From assembly GCF_018604545.1 (NCBI RefSeq), contig NZ_CP075896.1:6634001-6698000 (forward strand): 64,000 bases of DNA, given 5' to 3'. Position 1 is the stretch's first letter. Each line of letters starts with the position of its first letter. The notes under the pieces are model-generated. The model was not told where the DNA came from. It saw only the letters and a program-made list of their open reading frames with translations, and searched no databases. Below are positions 53,857 through 63,124 of the stretch, piece by piece. The stretch is from Streptomyces koelreuteriae (GTDB lineage: Bacteria > Actinomycetota > Actinomycetes > Streptomycetales > Streptomycetaceae). Both the position numbers and the translations under genes were made by a program.

Positions 53857-55125
53857 TCAGCCGCCCGTGACCTCGACGGCCGCCAGGTTCTTCTTGCCCC
53901 GGCGCAGCACCAGCCAGCGGCCGTGCAGCAGGTCCTCCTTGGCGGGGACCTCGTCCTCGGCGGCGACCTTGACGTTGTTCACGTAGGCACCGCCCTCCTT
54001 GACCGTGCGGCGCGCGGCCGACTTGCTGGCCACCAGGCCGACCTCGGCGAACAGGTCGACGACCGGGCCGAGCTCGGAGACCTGGATGTGCGGCACCTCC
54101 GACAGGGCCGCGGCCAGCGTCCTGTCGTCCAGCTCCGCCAGCTCGCCCTGCCCGAAGAGGGCCTTGGACGCGGCGATCACGGCGGCCGTCTGGTCCGCGC
54201 CGTGCACCAGCGTCGTCAGCTCCTCGGCCAGGGCGCGCTGCGCGGCACGGGCCTGCGGACGCTCTTCGGTCTGCTGCTCCAGCTCCTCCAGCTCCGCACG
54301 GGAGCGGAAGGACAGGATGCGCATGTACTTGGAGATGTCCCGGTCGTCCACGTTCAGCCAGAACTGGTAGAACGCGTACGGCGTCGTCATCTCCGGGTCG
54401 AGCCAGACGGCGCCGCCCTCGGTCTTGCCGAACTTGGTGCCGTCCGCCTTGGTCATCAGCGGCGTCGCCAGGGCGTGCACCGCGGCGTCCGGCTCCAGGC
54501 GGTGGATCAGGTCCAGGCCCGCCGTGAGGTTGCCCCACTGGTCGCTGCCGCCCTGCTGGAGCGTGCAGCCGTACCTGCGGTAGAGCTGGAGGAAGTCCAT
54601 GCCCTGGAGGAGCTGGTAGCTGAACTCCGTGTAGCTGATGCCCTCGGAGGACTCCAGACGCCGGGCCACGGAGTCCTTCGTCAGCATCTTGTTGACGCGG
54701 AAGTGCTTGCCGATGTCCCGCAGGAACTCGATCGCGGAGAGGTTCTCCGTCCAGTCGAGGTTGTTGACCATGACGGCCGCGTTCTCGCCCTCGAAGGTCA
54801 GGAACGGCTCGATCTGGGAACGCAGCTTGCCGACCCAGCCGGTCACCGTCTCCGGGTCGTTCAGCGTGCGCTCCGCCGTCGGACGCGGGTCGCCGATCAG
54901 GCCCGTGGCACCGCCGACCAGCGCCAGCGGCCGGTGACCGGCCTGCTGGAGCCGCCGCACGGTGAGCACCTGCACCAGGTGCCCCACGTGCAACGACGGC
55001 GCCGTCGGGTCGAAGCCGCAATAGAACGTGACGGGACCGTCCGCGAGCGCCTTGCGCAAAGCGTCCTCGTCAGTGGACAGGGCGAAAAGCCCGCGCCACT
55101 TCAGCTCGTCGACGATGTCCGTCAC
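53857..55125 (-). CDS. tyrS: Tyrosyl-tRNA synthetase
   Basis: TyrS, a 422-residue class I aminoacyl-tRNA synthetase. The HIGH-type motif is HVGHL (46-50), the KMSKS-type motif is KFGKT, and FYCGFDPTAPSLHVGHL, GGSDQWGN and an S4-like C-terminal domain (SKSAARRTVKEGGAYVNNVKV) are present. GTG 55125 has AGGAG 13 nt upstream. No T-box is seen upstream. Confidence 0.96.
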   Translation of the reverse strand: MTDIVDELKWRGLFALSTDEDALRKALADGPVTFYCGFDPTAPSLHVGHLVQVLTVRRLQQAGHRPLALVGGATGLIGDPRPTAERTLNDPETVTGWVGKLRSQIEPFLTFEGENAAVMVNNLDWTENLSAIEFLRDIGKHFRVNKMLTKDSVARRLESSEGISYTEFSYQLLQGMDFLQLYRRYGCTLQQGGSDQWGNLTAGLDLIHRLEPDAAVHALATPLMTKADGTKFGKTEGGAVWLDPEMTTPYAFYQFWLNVDDRDISKYMRILSFRSRAELEELEQQTEERPQARAAQRALAEELTTLVHGADQTAAVIAASKALFGQGELAELDDRTLAAALSEVPHIQVSELGPVVDLFAEVGLVASKSAARRTVKEGGAYVNNVKVAAEDEVPAKEDLLHGRWLVLRRGKKNLAAVEVTGG

Positions 55126-55197
55126 GGTTCTCGTATCTCCTTGAGCGGGCCCGCGTGGAGCGGGCCCCATCGATTGGTCTCGTAATCAGGTACGAGG

Positions 55198-56592
55198 TTA
55201 TACGCCCTGACTGACAGAGCTCATATTGAAGTCGGGCACCCGCAGGGCAGGCATCGCGGCCCTGGTGAACCAGTCGCTCCATTCCCTCGGCAGCGTCTTC
55301 TCCGTCCGCCCGGCCTCCGTCACCCGGCCCAGCAGACCGACCGGCGTCTCGTTGAACCGGAAGTTGTTCACCTCGCCGGTCACCTCGCCGTTCTCGACCA
55401 GGTACACGCCGTCCCGGGTCAGACCCGTCAGCAGCAGCGACGCCGGGTCGACCTCGCGGATGTACCACAGGCAGGTCAGCAGCAGCCCGCGCTCGGTGTT
55501 CGCGACCATCTCGTCCAGGGAGCGGTCCTCGCCCCCGTCCAGGATCACGTTGTCGATGCCCGGCGCCACCGGCAGACCGGTCAGGCCCGCGCTGTGGCGG
55601 CTGGTCGTCAGATGCCGCAGCTCGCCCTCGCGCAGCCACTCGGTGGCCGTGAGCGGCAGCCCGTTGTCGAACACCGACTCGTCGCCGCCGGAGGAGTGCG
55701 CGATCACGAAGGGCGCCGACTCCAGGCCGGGCTCGTGCGGATCGCTGCGCAGGGTCAGCGGCAGGTCGGTCAGCTTCTCGCCGACCCGCGTGCCCCCGCC
55801 CGGCTGGGAGAACACCGTGCGGCCCTCGACCGCGTCCCGGCCCGACGCCGACCACAGCTGGTAGATCAGCAGATCGGCCACGGCCGACGGCGGCAGCAGC
55901 GTCTCGTACCGGCCCGCGGGCAGCTCCACACGCCGCTCGGCCCACCCGAGGCGCACCGCCAGCTCCGCGTCCAGGGCCGCCGGGTCGACGTCCTTGAAGT
56001 CCCGCGTGGAGCGCCCGGCCCACGCGGACCGGGTCCGGTCCGGGGACTTGGCGTTCAGCTCCAGCGTCCCGTTCGGCTGGTCGTGCCGCAGCCGCAGCCC
56101 CGTGGAGGTGCCCAGGTACGTCGACACCAGTTCGTGGTTGGCGAAGCCGTACAGCTCCCGGCCGCCCGCACGCGCGCGTGCGAAGGCCTCGCCGAGCGCC
56201 GGGGCGAAGTCGGCGAACACCGCGGAGGAGGTCTCGGCGGGCGCCTCCGTGAACTCCGGGCTCGCGGCCACGCCCGTGACCAGCGGCTGCGCGTCCTCGG
56301 CGGGCCCGGCACCGCGCGCGGCGGCCTCCGCGGCCCGCACCAGGGGCTCCAGTTCGTCGGCGGTCACGGCGGACCGTGACACCACACCCGAGGCCGTGCC
56401 CTCCTTGCCGTCCACCGTGGCGATGACGGTGAGCGTGCGCCCGCGCGTGACACCGTTCGTGGTCAGGGCGTTGCCCGCCCAGCGCAGATTGGCGGTGGAC
56501 TGCTCGTCGGCGATGACGACACAGCCGTCCGCCCGGGACAGTGCGAGGGCGCGCTCGACGACCTCGTGCGGCTTGCTGGAACGCGCGCTCAT
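55198..56592 (-). CDS. pmbA: TldE/PmbA-type metalloprotease subunit
   Basis: A 464-residue TldE/PmbA protein, the non-catalytic partner of TldD. It starts ALALSRADGCVVIADEQSTANLRWAGN and has the LDGGEDRSLDEMVANTERGLLLTCLWYIREVDP region typical of the C-terminal beta domain. TldD/TldE complexes cleave unfolded peptides and mature microcin-like peptides. ATG 56592 overlaps the tldD stop. Confidence 0.92.
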   Translation of the reverse strand: MSARSSKPHEVVERALALSRADGCVVIADEQSTANLRWAGNALTTNGVTRGRTLTVIATVDGKEGTASGVVSRSAVTADELEPLVRAAEAAARGAGPAEDAQPLVTGVAASPEFTEAPAETSSAVFADFAPALGEAFARARAGGRELYGFANHELVSTYLGTSTGLRLRHDQPNGTLELNAKSPDRTRSAWAGRSTRDFKDVDPAALDAELAVRLGWAERRVELPAGRYETLLPPSAVADLLIYQLWSASGRDAVEGRTVFSQPGGGTRVGEKLTDLPLTLRSDPHEPGLESAPFVIAHSSGGDESVFDNGLPLTATEWLREGELRHLTTSRHSAGLTGLPVAPGIDNVILDGGEDRSLDEMVANTERGLLLTCLWYIREVDPASLLLTGLTRDGVYLVENGEVTGEVNNFRFNETPVGLLGRVTEAGRTEKTLPREWSDWFTRAAMPALRVPDFNMSSVSQGV

Positions 56593-58112
56593 CGACCGGC
56601 CTCCTGGGTCGTGTTCAAAATGTTGACGCCCTTGAAGAGGGCCGACGGGCAGCCGTGCGACACAGCCGCGACCTGGCCCGGCTGCGCCTTGCCGCAATTG
56701 AAGGCGCCGCCCAGGACATAGGTCCCCGGACCACCGACGGCGGACATGGAACCCCAGAAGTCGGTGGTCGTCGCCTGGTAGGCCACGTCCCGCAGCTGCC
56801 CGGCGAGCCGCCCGTTCTCGATCCGGTAGAAGCGCTGCCCGGTGAACTGGAAGTTGTAGCGCTGCATGTCGATCGACCAGGACCGGTCACCGACGACGTA
56901 GATCCCCCGCTCCACGCCCCCGATCAGATCCTCGGTCGACATCCCGGCCGGGTCCGGCCGCAACGACACATTGGCCATGCGCTGCACCGGCACATGCCCG
57001 GGGGAGTCGGCGTAGGCGCAGCCGTTGGAGCGCTCGGACCCGGTCAGCTTCGCGATCCGCCGGTCGAGCTGGTAGCCGACGAGGGTGCCGTCCTTGACGA
57101 GGTCCCAGGACTGGCCCGCGACGCCCTCGTCGTCGTACCCGATGGTGGCGAGGCCGTGCTCGGCGGTGCGGTCGCCGGTGACGTTCATCAGCTCCGAGCC
57201 GTAGCGCAACTTGCCCAGCTGGTCGAACGTGGCGAAGGAGGTGCCGGCGTAGGCGGCCTCGTAGCCGAGGGCCCGGTCCAGCTCGGTCGCGTGCCCGATG
57301 GACTCGTGAATGGTCAGCCACAGGTTGGACGGGTCGACGACCAGGTCGTACAGACCCGGATCGACACTCGGCGCGCGCATCTTCTCGGCGAGCAGCTCCG
57401 GGATCCGCTCCAGCTCGCCCTCCCAGTCCCAGCCGGTACCCCTCAGGTACTCCCAGCCGCGTCCCACGGGCGGCGCGAGGGTGCGCATCGAGTCGAACTC
57501 GCCGCTCGACTCGTCCACCGACACGGCGTTGAACACGGGGTGCAGCCGTACCCGCTGCTGCGTGGTCACGGTCCCCGCGGTGTCGGCGTAGAACTTGTTC
57601 TCGTGGACGGTGAGCAGCGAGGCGTCGACATGGTCCACCCCGTCGGCCGCCAGCAGCCGCGCGCTCCAGTCCGCGATCAGCCCGGCCTTCTCCTCGTCGG
57701 GCACGGTGAACGGATCGATCTCGTACGACGAGACCCAGGTCTTCTCGGAGTGCACCGGCTCGCTCGCCAGCTCCACGCGCTCGTCCGACCCGGCCGCCTT
57801 GATCACCTGGGCGGACAGCTTCGCCATGGCGACCGCCTGCCCGGCGACCCTGGCGGCGGCGTCCAGGCTGAGGTCGACGCCGGACGCGAAACCCCATGTC
57901 CCGCCGTGCACCACGCGCACCGCGTACCCGAGGTCGGTGGTGTCCGACGACCCGGCGGGCTTGGCGTCCCGGAACCGCCAGGAGGCGCCCCGCACCCGCT
58001 CGAACCGGAAGTCCGCGTGCTCGGCGCCGAGCGCACGCGCGCGTGCGAGGGCCGCGTCGGCGAGGGCGCGTAGGGGGAGGGCCGTGAAGGCCTCGTCGAT
58101 GGTATGAGGCAC
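56589..58112 (-). CDS. tldD: TldD family metalloprotease
   Basis: A 507-residue TldD protein with the zinc motif HESIGH in LWLTIHESIGHATELDRALG; SHGCPSALFKGVNI at the end matches the family. It is the catalytic partner of the downstream TldE gene, coupled by a 4-nt overlap. GTG 58112 starts the conserved part. No peptide precursor gene or other RiPP enzyme is adjacent. Confidence 0.93.
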   Translation of the reverse strand: MPHTIDEAFTALPLRALADAALARARALGAEHADFRFERVRGASWRFRDAKPAGSSDTTDLGYAVRVVHGGTWGFASGVDLSLDAAARVAGQAVAMAKLSAQVIKAAGSDERVELASEPVHSEKTWVSSYEIDPFTVPDEEKAGLIADWSARLLAADGVDHVDASLLTVHENKFYADTAGTVTTQQRVRLHPVFNAVSVDESSGEFDSMRTLAPPVGRGWEYLRGTGWDWEGELERIPELLAEKMRAPSVDPGLYDLVVDPSNLWLTIHESIGHATELDRALGYEAAYAGTSFATFDQLGKLRYGSELMNVTGDRTAEHGLATIGYDDEGVAGQSWDLVKDGTLVGYQLDRRIAKLTGSERSNGCAYADSPGHVPVQRMANVSLRPDPAGMSTEDLIGGVERGIYVVGDRSWSIDMQRYNFQFTGQRFYRIENGRLAGQLRDVAYQATTTDFWGSMSAVGGPGTYVLGGAFNCGKAQPGQVAAVSHGCPSALFKGVNILNTTQEAGR

Positions 58113-58227
58113 CGCCGTCTCTTTCTGTCGAGGTGAGCGTGGTCGCCGTACTGCGTGACTGCTCCGATCATGTCGTCCCGCACGCGCGCGGGCCACGAGT
58201 TTCCGTACCCCGGGTGCGTGGCTTTCT

Positions 58228-58265
58228 GTAGGGACCCGACAGTGAGTCCCCTACGCCACTGTCGG
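58228..58265. promoter_or_regulatory. Overlapping inverted repeats upstream of fabG
   Basis: CCGACAGTG (58236-58244) and CACTGTCGG (58257-58265) are a perfect 9-bp pair. It overlaps a second pairing of GTAGGGAC (58228-58235) with GTCCCCTAC (58246-58254, one extra base). The two cannot form at once. It lies in the 274-nt gap between tldD and fabG. Confidence 0.5.
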
Positions 58266-58386
58266 TGCCCGATTCTCCGCGGGCGTGCCCGGACCGATAG
58301 GTTTTCGAAGAAGCCGCCTGTCATCGCCGTCTGTCGTCCAGGCGCCCGGGCGGGCGTAATCAGACCGCTATCGAAAGGGTGATCCG

Positions 58387-59091
58387 TTGAGCCGCTCGGT
58401 TCTCGTCACCGGAGGCAACCGGGGCATCGGCCTCGCCATCGCCCGCGCTTTCGCCGATGCCGGCGACAAGGTCGCCATCACATACCGCTCGGGTGAGCCG
58501 CCGGCGGGCTTCCTGGCCGTCAGGTGCGACATCACCGACCCCGAGCAGGTGGAGCAGGCCTACAAGGAGATCGAGGAGAACCACGGCCCCGTCGAGGTAC
58601 TCGTCGCCAACGCCGGCATCACCAAGGACCAGCTCCTGATGCGCATGTCCGAGGAGGACTTCACCTCGGTCATCGACACCAACCTCACCGGCACCTTCCG
58701 TGTGGTCAAGCGCGCCAACCGCGGCATGCTGCGGGCCAAGAAGGGCCGCGTCGTCCTGATCTCCTCGGTCGTCGGCCTCTACGGCGGCCCGGGCCAGGCC
58801 AACTACGCCGCCTCCAAGGCCGCCCTGGTCGGCTTCGCGCGCTCCCTCGCCCGTGAGCTGGGCTCGCGCAACCTCACCTTCAACGTCGTCGCGCCCGGCT
58901 TCGTCGACACCGACATGACCAAGGTGCTCACCGACGAGCAGCGTGAGGGCATCGTGAAGCAGGTGCCGCTCGGCCGGTACGCGCGACCCGAGGAGGTCGC
59001 CGCGACGGTGCGGTTCCTCGCCTCGGACGACGCCTCGTACATCACTGGAGCCGTCATTCCCGTTGACGGCGGACTGGGAATGGGTCACTGA
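58387..59091 (+). CDS. fabG: 3-oxoacyl-ACP reductase
   Basis: FabG, a 234-residue NADPH-dependent SDR. TGGNRGIG (residues 8-15), VANAGITKDQLLMRM (NAG), catalytic serine in ISSVVGLYGGPGQANYAASKAAL and the YxxxK within NYAASK are all present. It starts at TTG 58387, as for the S. coelicolor homologue. It reduces 3-oxoacyl-ACP in fatty acid synthesis. It is 5 nt upstream of fabI. Confidence 0.94.
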   Translation: MSRSVLVTGGNRGIGLAIARAFADAGDKVAITYRSGEPPAGFLAVRCDITDPEQVEQAYKEIEENHGPVEVLVANAGITKDQLLMRMSEEDFTSVIDTNLTGTFRVVKRANRGMLRAKKGRVVLISSVVGLYGGPGQANYAASKAALVGFARSLARELGSRNLTFNVVAPGFVDTDMTKVLTDEQREGIVKQVPLGRYARPEEVAATVRFLASDDASYITGAVIPVDGGLGMGH

Positions 59092-59096
59092 TCACC

Positions 59097-59864
59097 ATGA
59101 GCGGAATTCTCGAGGGCAAGCGCGTCCTGATCACCGGTGTGCTGATGGAGTCCTCCATCGCCTTCCACGCCGCCAAGCTGGCCCAGGAGCAGGGCGCCGA
59201 GATCATCCTGACCGCCTTCCCGCGGCCCACGCTGACCGAGCGCATCGCCAAGAAGCTCCCGAAGCCCACCAAGGTCATCGAGCTCGACGTCACCAACGAC
59301 GAGCACCTCGGGCGGCTGGCCGACATCGTCGGCGAGGAGCTGGGCGGCCTCGACGGTGTCGTGCACTCCATCGGCTTCGCCCCGCAGGACGCCCTCGGCG
59401 GCAACTTCCTGAACACGCCGTTCGAGTCGGTCTCCACCGCGATGCACGTCTCGGCGTACTCCCTGAAGTCGCTGACCATGGCCTGCCTGCCGCTGATGCA
59501 GAACGGCGGCTCGGTCGTCGGTCTGACCTTCGACGCGAAGTTCGCCTGGCCGCAGTACGACTGGATGGGCCCGGCCAAGGCCGCCCTGGAGGCCACCAGC
59601 CGCTACGTCGCCCGTGACCTGGGCAAGCAGAACATCCGCTGCAACCTCGTCTCCGCCGGCCCGCTGGCCTCCATGGCCGCCAAGTCCATCCCGGGCTTCG
59701 GCGAGCTGGCCGCCGTCTGGGACGACCGTTCGCCGCTGGAGTGGGACCTCAAGGACCCCGAGCCGGCCGGCCGCGGCATCGTCGCGCTGCTGAGCGACTG
59801 GTTCCCGAAGACCACGGGCGAGATCATCCACGTGGACGGCGGTCTGCACGCCATCGGCGCCTGA
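59097..59864 (+). CDS. fabI: Enoyl-ACP reductase (InhA-like)
   Basis: FabI/InhA type, 255 residues. MSGILEGKRVLITGVLMESSIAFHAAKLAQEQGAE is the NADH-binding start, GFAPQDALGGNF and MGPAKAALEATSRYVARDLG hold the catalytic Tyr and Lys region. It makes the last reduction of the fatty acid cycle, in an operon with fabG as in other actinobacteria. Confidence 0.95.
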   Translation: MSGILEGKRVLITGVLMESSIAFHAAKLAQEQGAEIILTAFPRPTLTERIAKKLPKPTKVIELDVTNDEHLGRLADIVGEELGGLDGVVHSIGFAPQDALGGNFLNTPFESVSTAMHVSAYSLKSLTMACLPLMQNGGSVVGLTFDAKFAWPQYDWMGPAKAALEATSRYVARDLGKQNIRCNLVSAGPLASMAAKSIPGFGELAAVWDDRSPLEWDLKDPEPAGRGIVALLSDWFPKTTGEIIHVDGGLHAIGA

Positions 59865-60025
59865 TCTCCCGTACGCCGTCGACGCCCCGTTCCCCGCAGC
59901 GCGCGGGGAGCGGGGCGTCACCCGTTCGGCCGCTCCGGCCGGGCGGGGGAGGCCTGTGACCGGGCACTCTGGAGTACGCGTTCACCACGCGGTCCCCTCC
60001 CCAGCACGGCCGAGGAGGTCCCCTT

Positions 60026-60382
60026 GTGCGCTTGTCCCGCCGAACGGCCTCACTGTCCGTCGCTGTCGCTCTCGTCCTGACCCTGGCATACGAGGCGGTG
60101 CCGCACGCGCGCGTGCCCGCCGACGACGACGAGCGGGAGCGGGCCGCCCCCTTCGGTGCCGCGTGCCGGATCCGCGTCCACGACTCCAGGGTGACCGCGT
60201 ACTGTCACAACCCCTTTCCGGAGCCCGACCGCGTGAGCCTGCACGTCGAGTGCGCCCGCTGGTGGGACATCGACACGGACAGCTCCCCGGTGGAGGCCGG
60301 GCCCGCGCAGACCGTGCGGCTCAAGGGGCGCTGCTGGAAGGAAGTCGACGCCGCCTGGGTCAGCCACCGGAGGACGAGCTGA
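60026..60382 (+). CDS. Secreted protein of unknown function
   Basis: A 118-residue protein with a signal peptide (residues 1-23) and four cysteines in the mature part (CRIRVHD, YCHNPF, VECARWW, GRCWK), probably two disulfides. GTG 60026 has GAGGAGG upstream. The 3' end overlaps the end of the convergent FadR gene by 23 nt. No motif is recognised. Confidence 0.75.
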   Translation: MRLSRRTASLSVAVALVLTLAYEAVPHARVPADDDERERAAPFGAACRIRVHDSRVTAYCHNPFPEPDRVSLHVECARWWDIDTDSSPVEAGPAQTVRLKGRCWKEVDAAWVSHRRTS

Positions 60383-61052
60383 TCCCGCCCAGCCGGCACA
60401 GGAACGGATAGCGGGCCGCCTCCGTCCCCGCCCGGTCCGCGTCTCCCACGCGGATCGCGTCGAGCAGCCGCCCGTGGTCCATGTACGTCTCCGGCGTCAG
60501 CTCCTCGCCGACGTCCTCGCGCAGCCAGTCCCGCAGCACCTCGCCCAGGTCGGCGTACATGGCGGTCATCACGTCGTTGTGGGAGGCGGAGACCACGGCC
60601 AGGTGGAAGGTCGCGTCCGCGGTCACGAACGCCTCCGCGTCACCCGACTCCCAGGCCTCCTCACGCCGCAGCAGCAGCGCGTCGAGCTGCTTGAGGTCCT
60701 TCTCGGTCCGCCGCTCGGCGGCCAGCCGGGACGCGGACGACTCCAGCGTGGAGCGCAGCTCGGCGATGTGCCGGGGGTCGGCGCCGGCGAACCGCCGCTG
60801 CATCACCCCCGCCAGCTCACTGGTCGCCACGACATAGGTGCCGGAGCCCTGGCGGATGTCCAGCAGGCCGTTGTGCGCGAGCGCGCGGACGGCCTCACGG
60901 ACCGTGTTGCGGGCGACGCCCAGCTGCTCGACCAGCTCCGGCTCGGTCGGGATACGGGAGCCGACCGGCCACTCGCCCGACGTGATCTGGGCCCGCAGCG
61001 CGGCGATGACCTGTTCGGACAGCGCCGAACGACGGGGATGGCTCAGAGGCAT
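60360..61052 (-). CDS. FadR/GntR family transcriptional regulator
   Basis: A 230-residue regulator with an N-terminal GntR winged helix (residues 8-74, PTEPELVEQLGVARNTVREAVRALAHNGLL) and a helical FCD ligand domain. Divergent from the MFS gene, so it probably represses that transporter and itself. The metal-binding histidines of FCD domains are partly visible (ATFHLAVVSASHND). Confidence 0.9.
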   Translation of the reverse strand: MPLSHPRRSALSEQVIAALRAQITSGEWPVGSRIPTEPELVEQLGVARNTVREAVRALAHNGLLDIRQGSGTYVVATSELAGVMQRRFAGADPRHIAELRSTLESSASRLAAERRTEKDLKQLDALLLRREEAWESGDAEAFVTADATFHLAVVSASHNDVMTAMYADLGEVLRDWLREDVGEELTPETYMDHGRLLDAIRVGDADRAGTEAARYPFLCRLGGISSSSGG

Positions 61053-61104
61053 GGCTCACCTTCGCACGGCCGGGGCGCCGGACGGCAGCCGAGGAGCGGA
61101 CGGA

Positions 61105-61137
61105 TTGGACAGTCAATCATCCCATGATTCTATGATG
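61105..61137 (+). promoter_or_regulatory. MFS gene promoter and possible regulator site
   Basis: TATGAT (61131-61136) ends 7 nt before ATG 61144, suggesting a leaderless mRNA. Upstream TTGGACAGTCAA (61105-61116) has TTG and CAA half-sites, and ATCAT (61117-61121) pairs with ATGAT. These are candidate operators for the divergent FadR-type regulator. Confidence 0.5.
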
Positions 61138-61143
61138 GGCCTC

Positions 61144-62502
61144 ATGGCTAGTGAGGAAACCCGGACCATGACGCCCCCGACCGTTCGCAGCTCGGCCGCG
61201 CACGACGCCGGGAAACCGGGCGGCCCGTCCACGCGCGCGTGGACGACACGGCTGCTCGTCCTCGGCATCGTGCTGTCCGCCCTGAACCTCCGGCCCGCCA
61301 TCACCAGCCTCGGCGCCCTCCTGGAGGAGGTCCGCGACGGGCTCGGCATGAGCGGCAGCGTGGCCGGGCTGCTCACCTCCGTGCCGCCGCTGTGCTTCGC
61401 CGTCTTCGGCGTCATGGCCCCGCGGCTCGCCCGCCGCTTCGGAGCGGGCGCCGTGGTCTGCGCCGGCATGGTCGCCATCGCCTCCGGCCTGGCGATACGG
61501 CCGTACGCGGGCGGCACGGCCGGCTTCCTGGCCGCCAGCGCCCTCGCCCTCATGGGCATCGCCGTCAGCAACGTCCTGATGCCGGTCATCGTCAAGCAGT
61601 GGTTCCCCGACCGCGTGGGCTCCATGACCGGCGTCTACTCCATGGGACTCGCCCTGGGCACGGCCCTCGCGGCCGCGGTCACGGTGCCCGTCTCCGACGC
61701 CCTGGGCGGGAGCTGGCAGTCGGGGCTGGCCCTGTGGGCGGGACTCGCCGTCGCGGCGATCCTGCCGTGGCTGCCGTTCGTACGGGGGCGTGCGGCGGCG
61801 TCGGGGCCGGGGCGGCGGGCCGACGGCGACGGCGACGGGGTGACGCGCGGCCCGGACGCGGCGACGGAGACCTCGACCCCTGTGCGGACGGACCCCACGC
61901 GCGTGGAGGCGCCGCAGTTGCGGATCACCCGGAGCCGTACCGCCTGGGCGCTGGCCGTCTTCTTCGGGCTCCAGGCCACCGCCGCCTACATCACCATGGG
62001 CTGGATGGCGCAGATCTTCCGGGACGCCGGAGTGCCCGCGGGCACCGCCGGGCTGCTGCTGGCGCTCACCATGGTGATGGGCGTGCCCCTGGCCTTCGTC
62101 ATACCCCGCCTGGCCACCCGGCTGCCGCACCAGGGCCCGATCGTGCTCACCCTGGGCGTCTGCGGCCTGATCGGCTACGCCGGGCTGTATCTCGCGCCGG
62201 CCGAGGGCGCCTGGGCCTGGGCCCTGCTGCTCGGCATCGCGAACTGCGCTTTCCCGCTCGCCCTCACCATGGTCGGTATGCGGGCCAAGACCGGCCCGGG
62301 CGTGGCCCAGCTGTCGGCGTTCGCACAGAGCACCGGCTACCTGATCTCCATCCCGGGGCCGCTCCTGGTGGGCGTCCTCTACCAGCACAGTGGCGGCTGG
62401 GGCCTGCCGCTCACACTGATGGGCGCCCTGATGGTCCCGCAGATGGTGGTCGGCTGGCTGGCGGGCCGCGACCGCACGGTGGAGGAGGAGGCGGGCCGCT
62501 GA
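61144..62502 (+). CDS. CynX/NimT family MFS transporter
   Basis: A 452-residue major facilitator with 12 membrane helices and an N-terminal conserved LSALNLRPAITSLGALLEEV, typical of CynX/NimT (cyanate or nitroimidazole transport in E. coli). The middle loop (about 216-260) is Arg/Gly-rich. ATG 61144 follows the -10 directly; upstream ATGs at 61132 and 61135 are in frame. The substrate is unknown. Confidence 0.88.
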   Translation: MASEETRTMTPPTVRSSAAHDAGKPGGPSTRAWTTRLLVLGIVLSALNLRPAITSLGALLEEVRDGLGMSGSVAGLLTSVPPLCFAVFGVMAPRLARRFGAGAVVCAGMVAIASGLAIRPYAGGTAGFLAASALALMGIAVSNVLMPVIVKQWFPDRVGSMTGVYSMGLALGTALAAAVTVPVSDALGGSWQSGLALWAGLAVAAILPWLPFVRGRAAASGPGRRADGDGDGVTRGPDAATETSTPVRTDPTRVEAPQLRITRSRTAWALAVFFGLQATAAYITMGWMAQIFRDAGVPAGTAGLLLALTMVMGVPLAFVIPRLATRLPHQGPIVLTLGVCGLIGYAGLYLAPAEGAWAWALLLGIANCAFPLALTMVGMRAKTGPGVAQLSAFAQSTGYLISIPGPLLVGVLYQHSGGWGLPLTLMGALMVPQMVVGWLAGRDRTVEEEAGR

Positions 62503-62523
62503 ACCGGCGCGCGGCGTCGGCCT

Positions 62524-62551
62524 CACCCCGGGGCGTACCGCGCCCGGGGTG
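62524..62551 (+). terminator. Hairpin after the MFS gene
   Basis: CACCCCGGGGCG pairs with GCGCCCGGGGTG apart from a mismatch near the loop, 21 nt after the MFS stop. Confidence 0.6.
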
Positions 62552-62568
62552 GGTGCGACACTTGCCCC

Positions 62569-62685
62569 ATGCCAGTGCTCGATCCGAATCCCCAGCATGG
62601 TCAGAAGAAGATGCTGCTCGTGTTCGGCGCCTTCTTCGCGATCTTCATCGTCATCGGCGTCATCGCCACGATCGCCTCGCCGTGA
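62569..62685 (+). CDS. SGM_5486-type transporter-associated microprotein
   Basis: A 38-residue protein: a short polar N-terminus (MPVLDPNPQHGQKK) followed by one membrane helix (about 15-37). It matches my memory of the SGM_5486 family, small proteins found beside MFS transporters in Streptomyces. It is 66 nt downstream of the MFS gene. Confidence 0.8.
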   Translation: MPVLDPNPQHGQKKMLLVFGAFFAIFIVIGVIATIASP

Positions 62686-62852
62686 CCGGCCCTCGCCCCG
62701 CCGATGGTGGGGCTGGCCCCCCTGTCCCCTAGGGGGTGAGGGTCAGGGTCAAGTGGGTGGGTCACCGGATGGGTTGGCCGCCGCCGATTCCGTAACTTCG
62801 AGGTGTGGCCGCGAGACGGGGGCCACCGGCCACTCGAAGAGCGGAGGCACCC

Positions 62853-63059
62853 ATGTCGGCCCCTACGCAGACCCCGCCCCACCCGGCGACCCGGTCCGGC
62901 GTCGACAGCAGGCTCCCCTGGTGGGCCCTGGCCCTGCCGGCGCTTCTCTTCACCGCGCTGCTCGTCCTGATCCTGAACCCCTCCGGAGCCCACGCTGCCA
63001 CCGGTGACCCCGTGGTCACCCACCTCTTCGAGCGGCTCCAGCAGCTGACAGCCCGCTGA
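62853..63059 (+). CDS. Small single-helix membrane protein
   Basis: A 68-residue protein with a Pro/Thr-rich start and one hydrophobic helix (about 23-42), then a short tail ending ERLQQLTAR. It might be read as a signal peptide (cleavage after AHA). ATG has GCGGAGG upstream. Conserved in Streptomyces as far as I recall; function unknown. Confidence 0.7.
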   Translation: MSAPTQTPPHPATRSGVDSRLPWWALALPALLFTALLVLILNPSGAHAATGDPVVTHLFERLQQLTAR

Positions 63060-63124
63060 GCACGGCCGAAGCCGGTGGTCAACTCCCTGCGCCCCATGGC
63101 GTGTTTCATGCGAAGCTGGATCTC

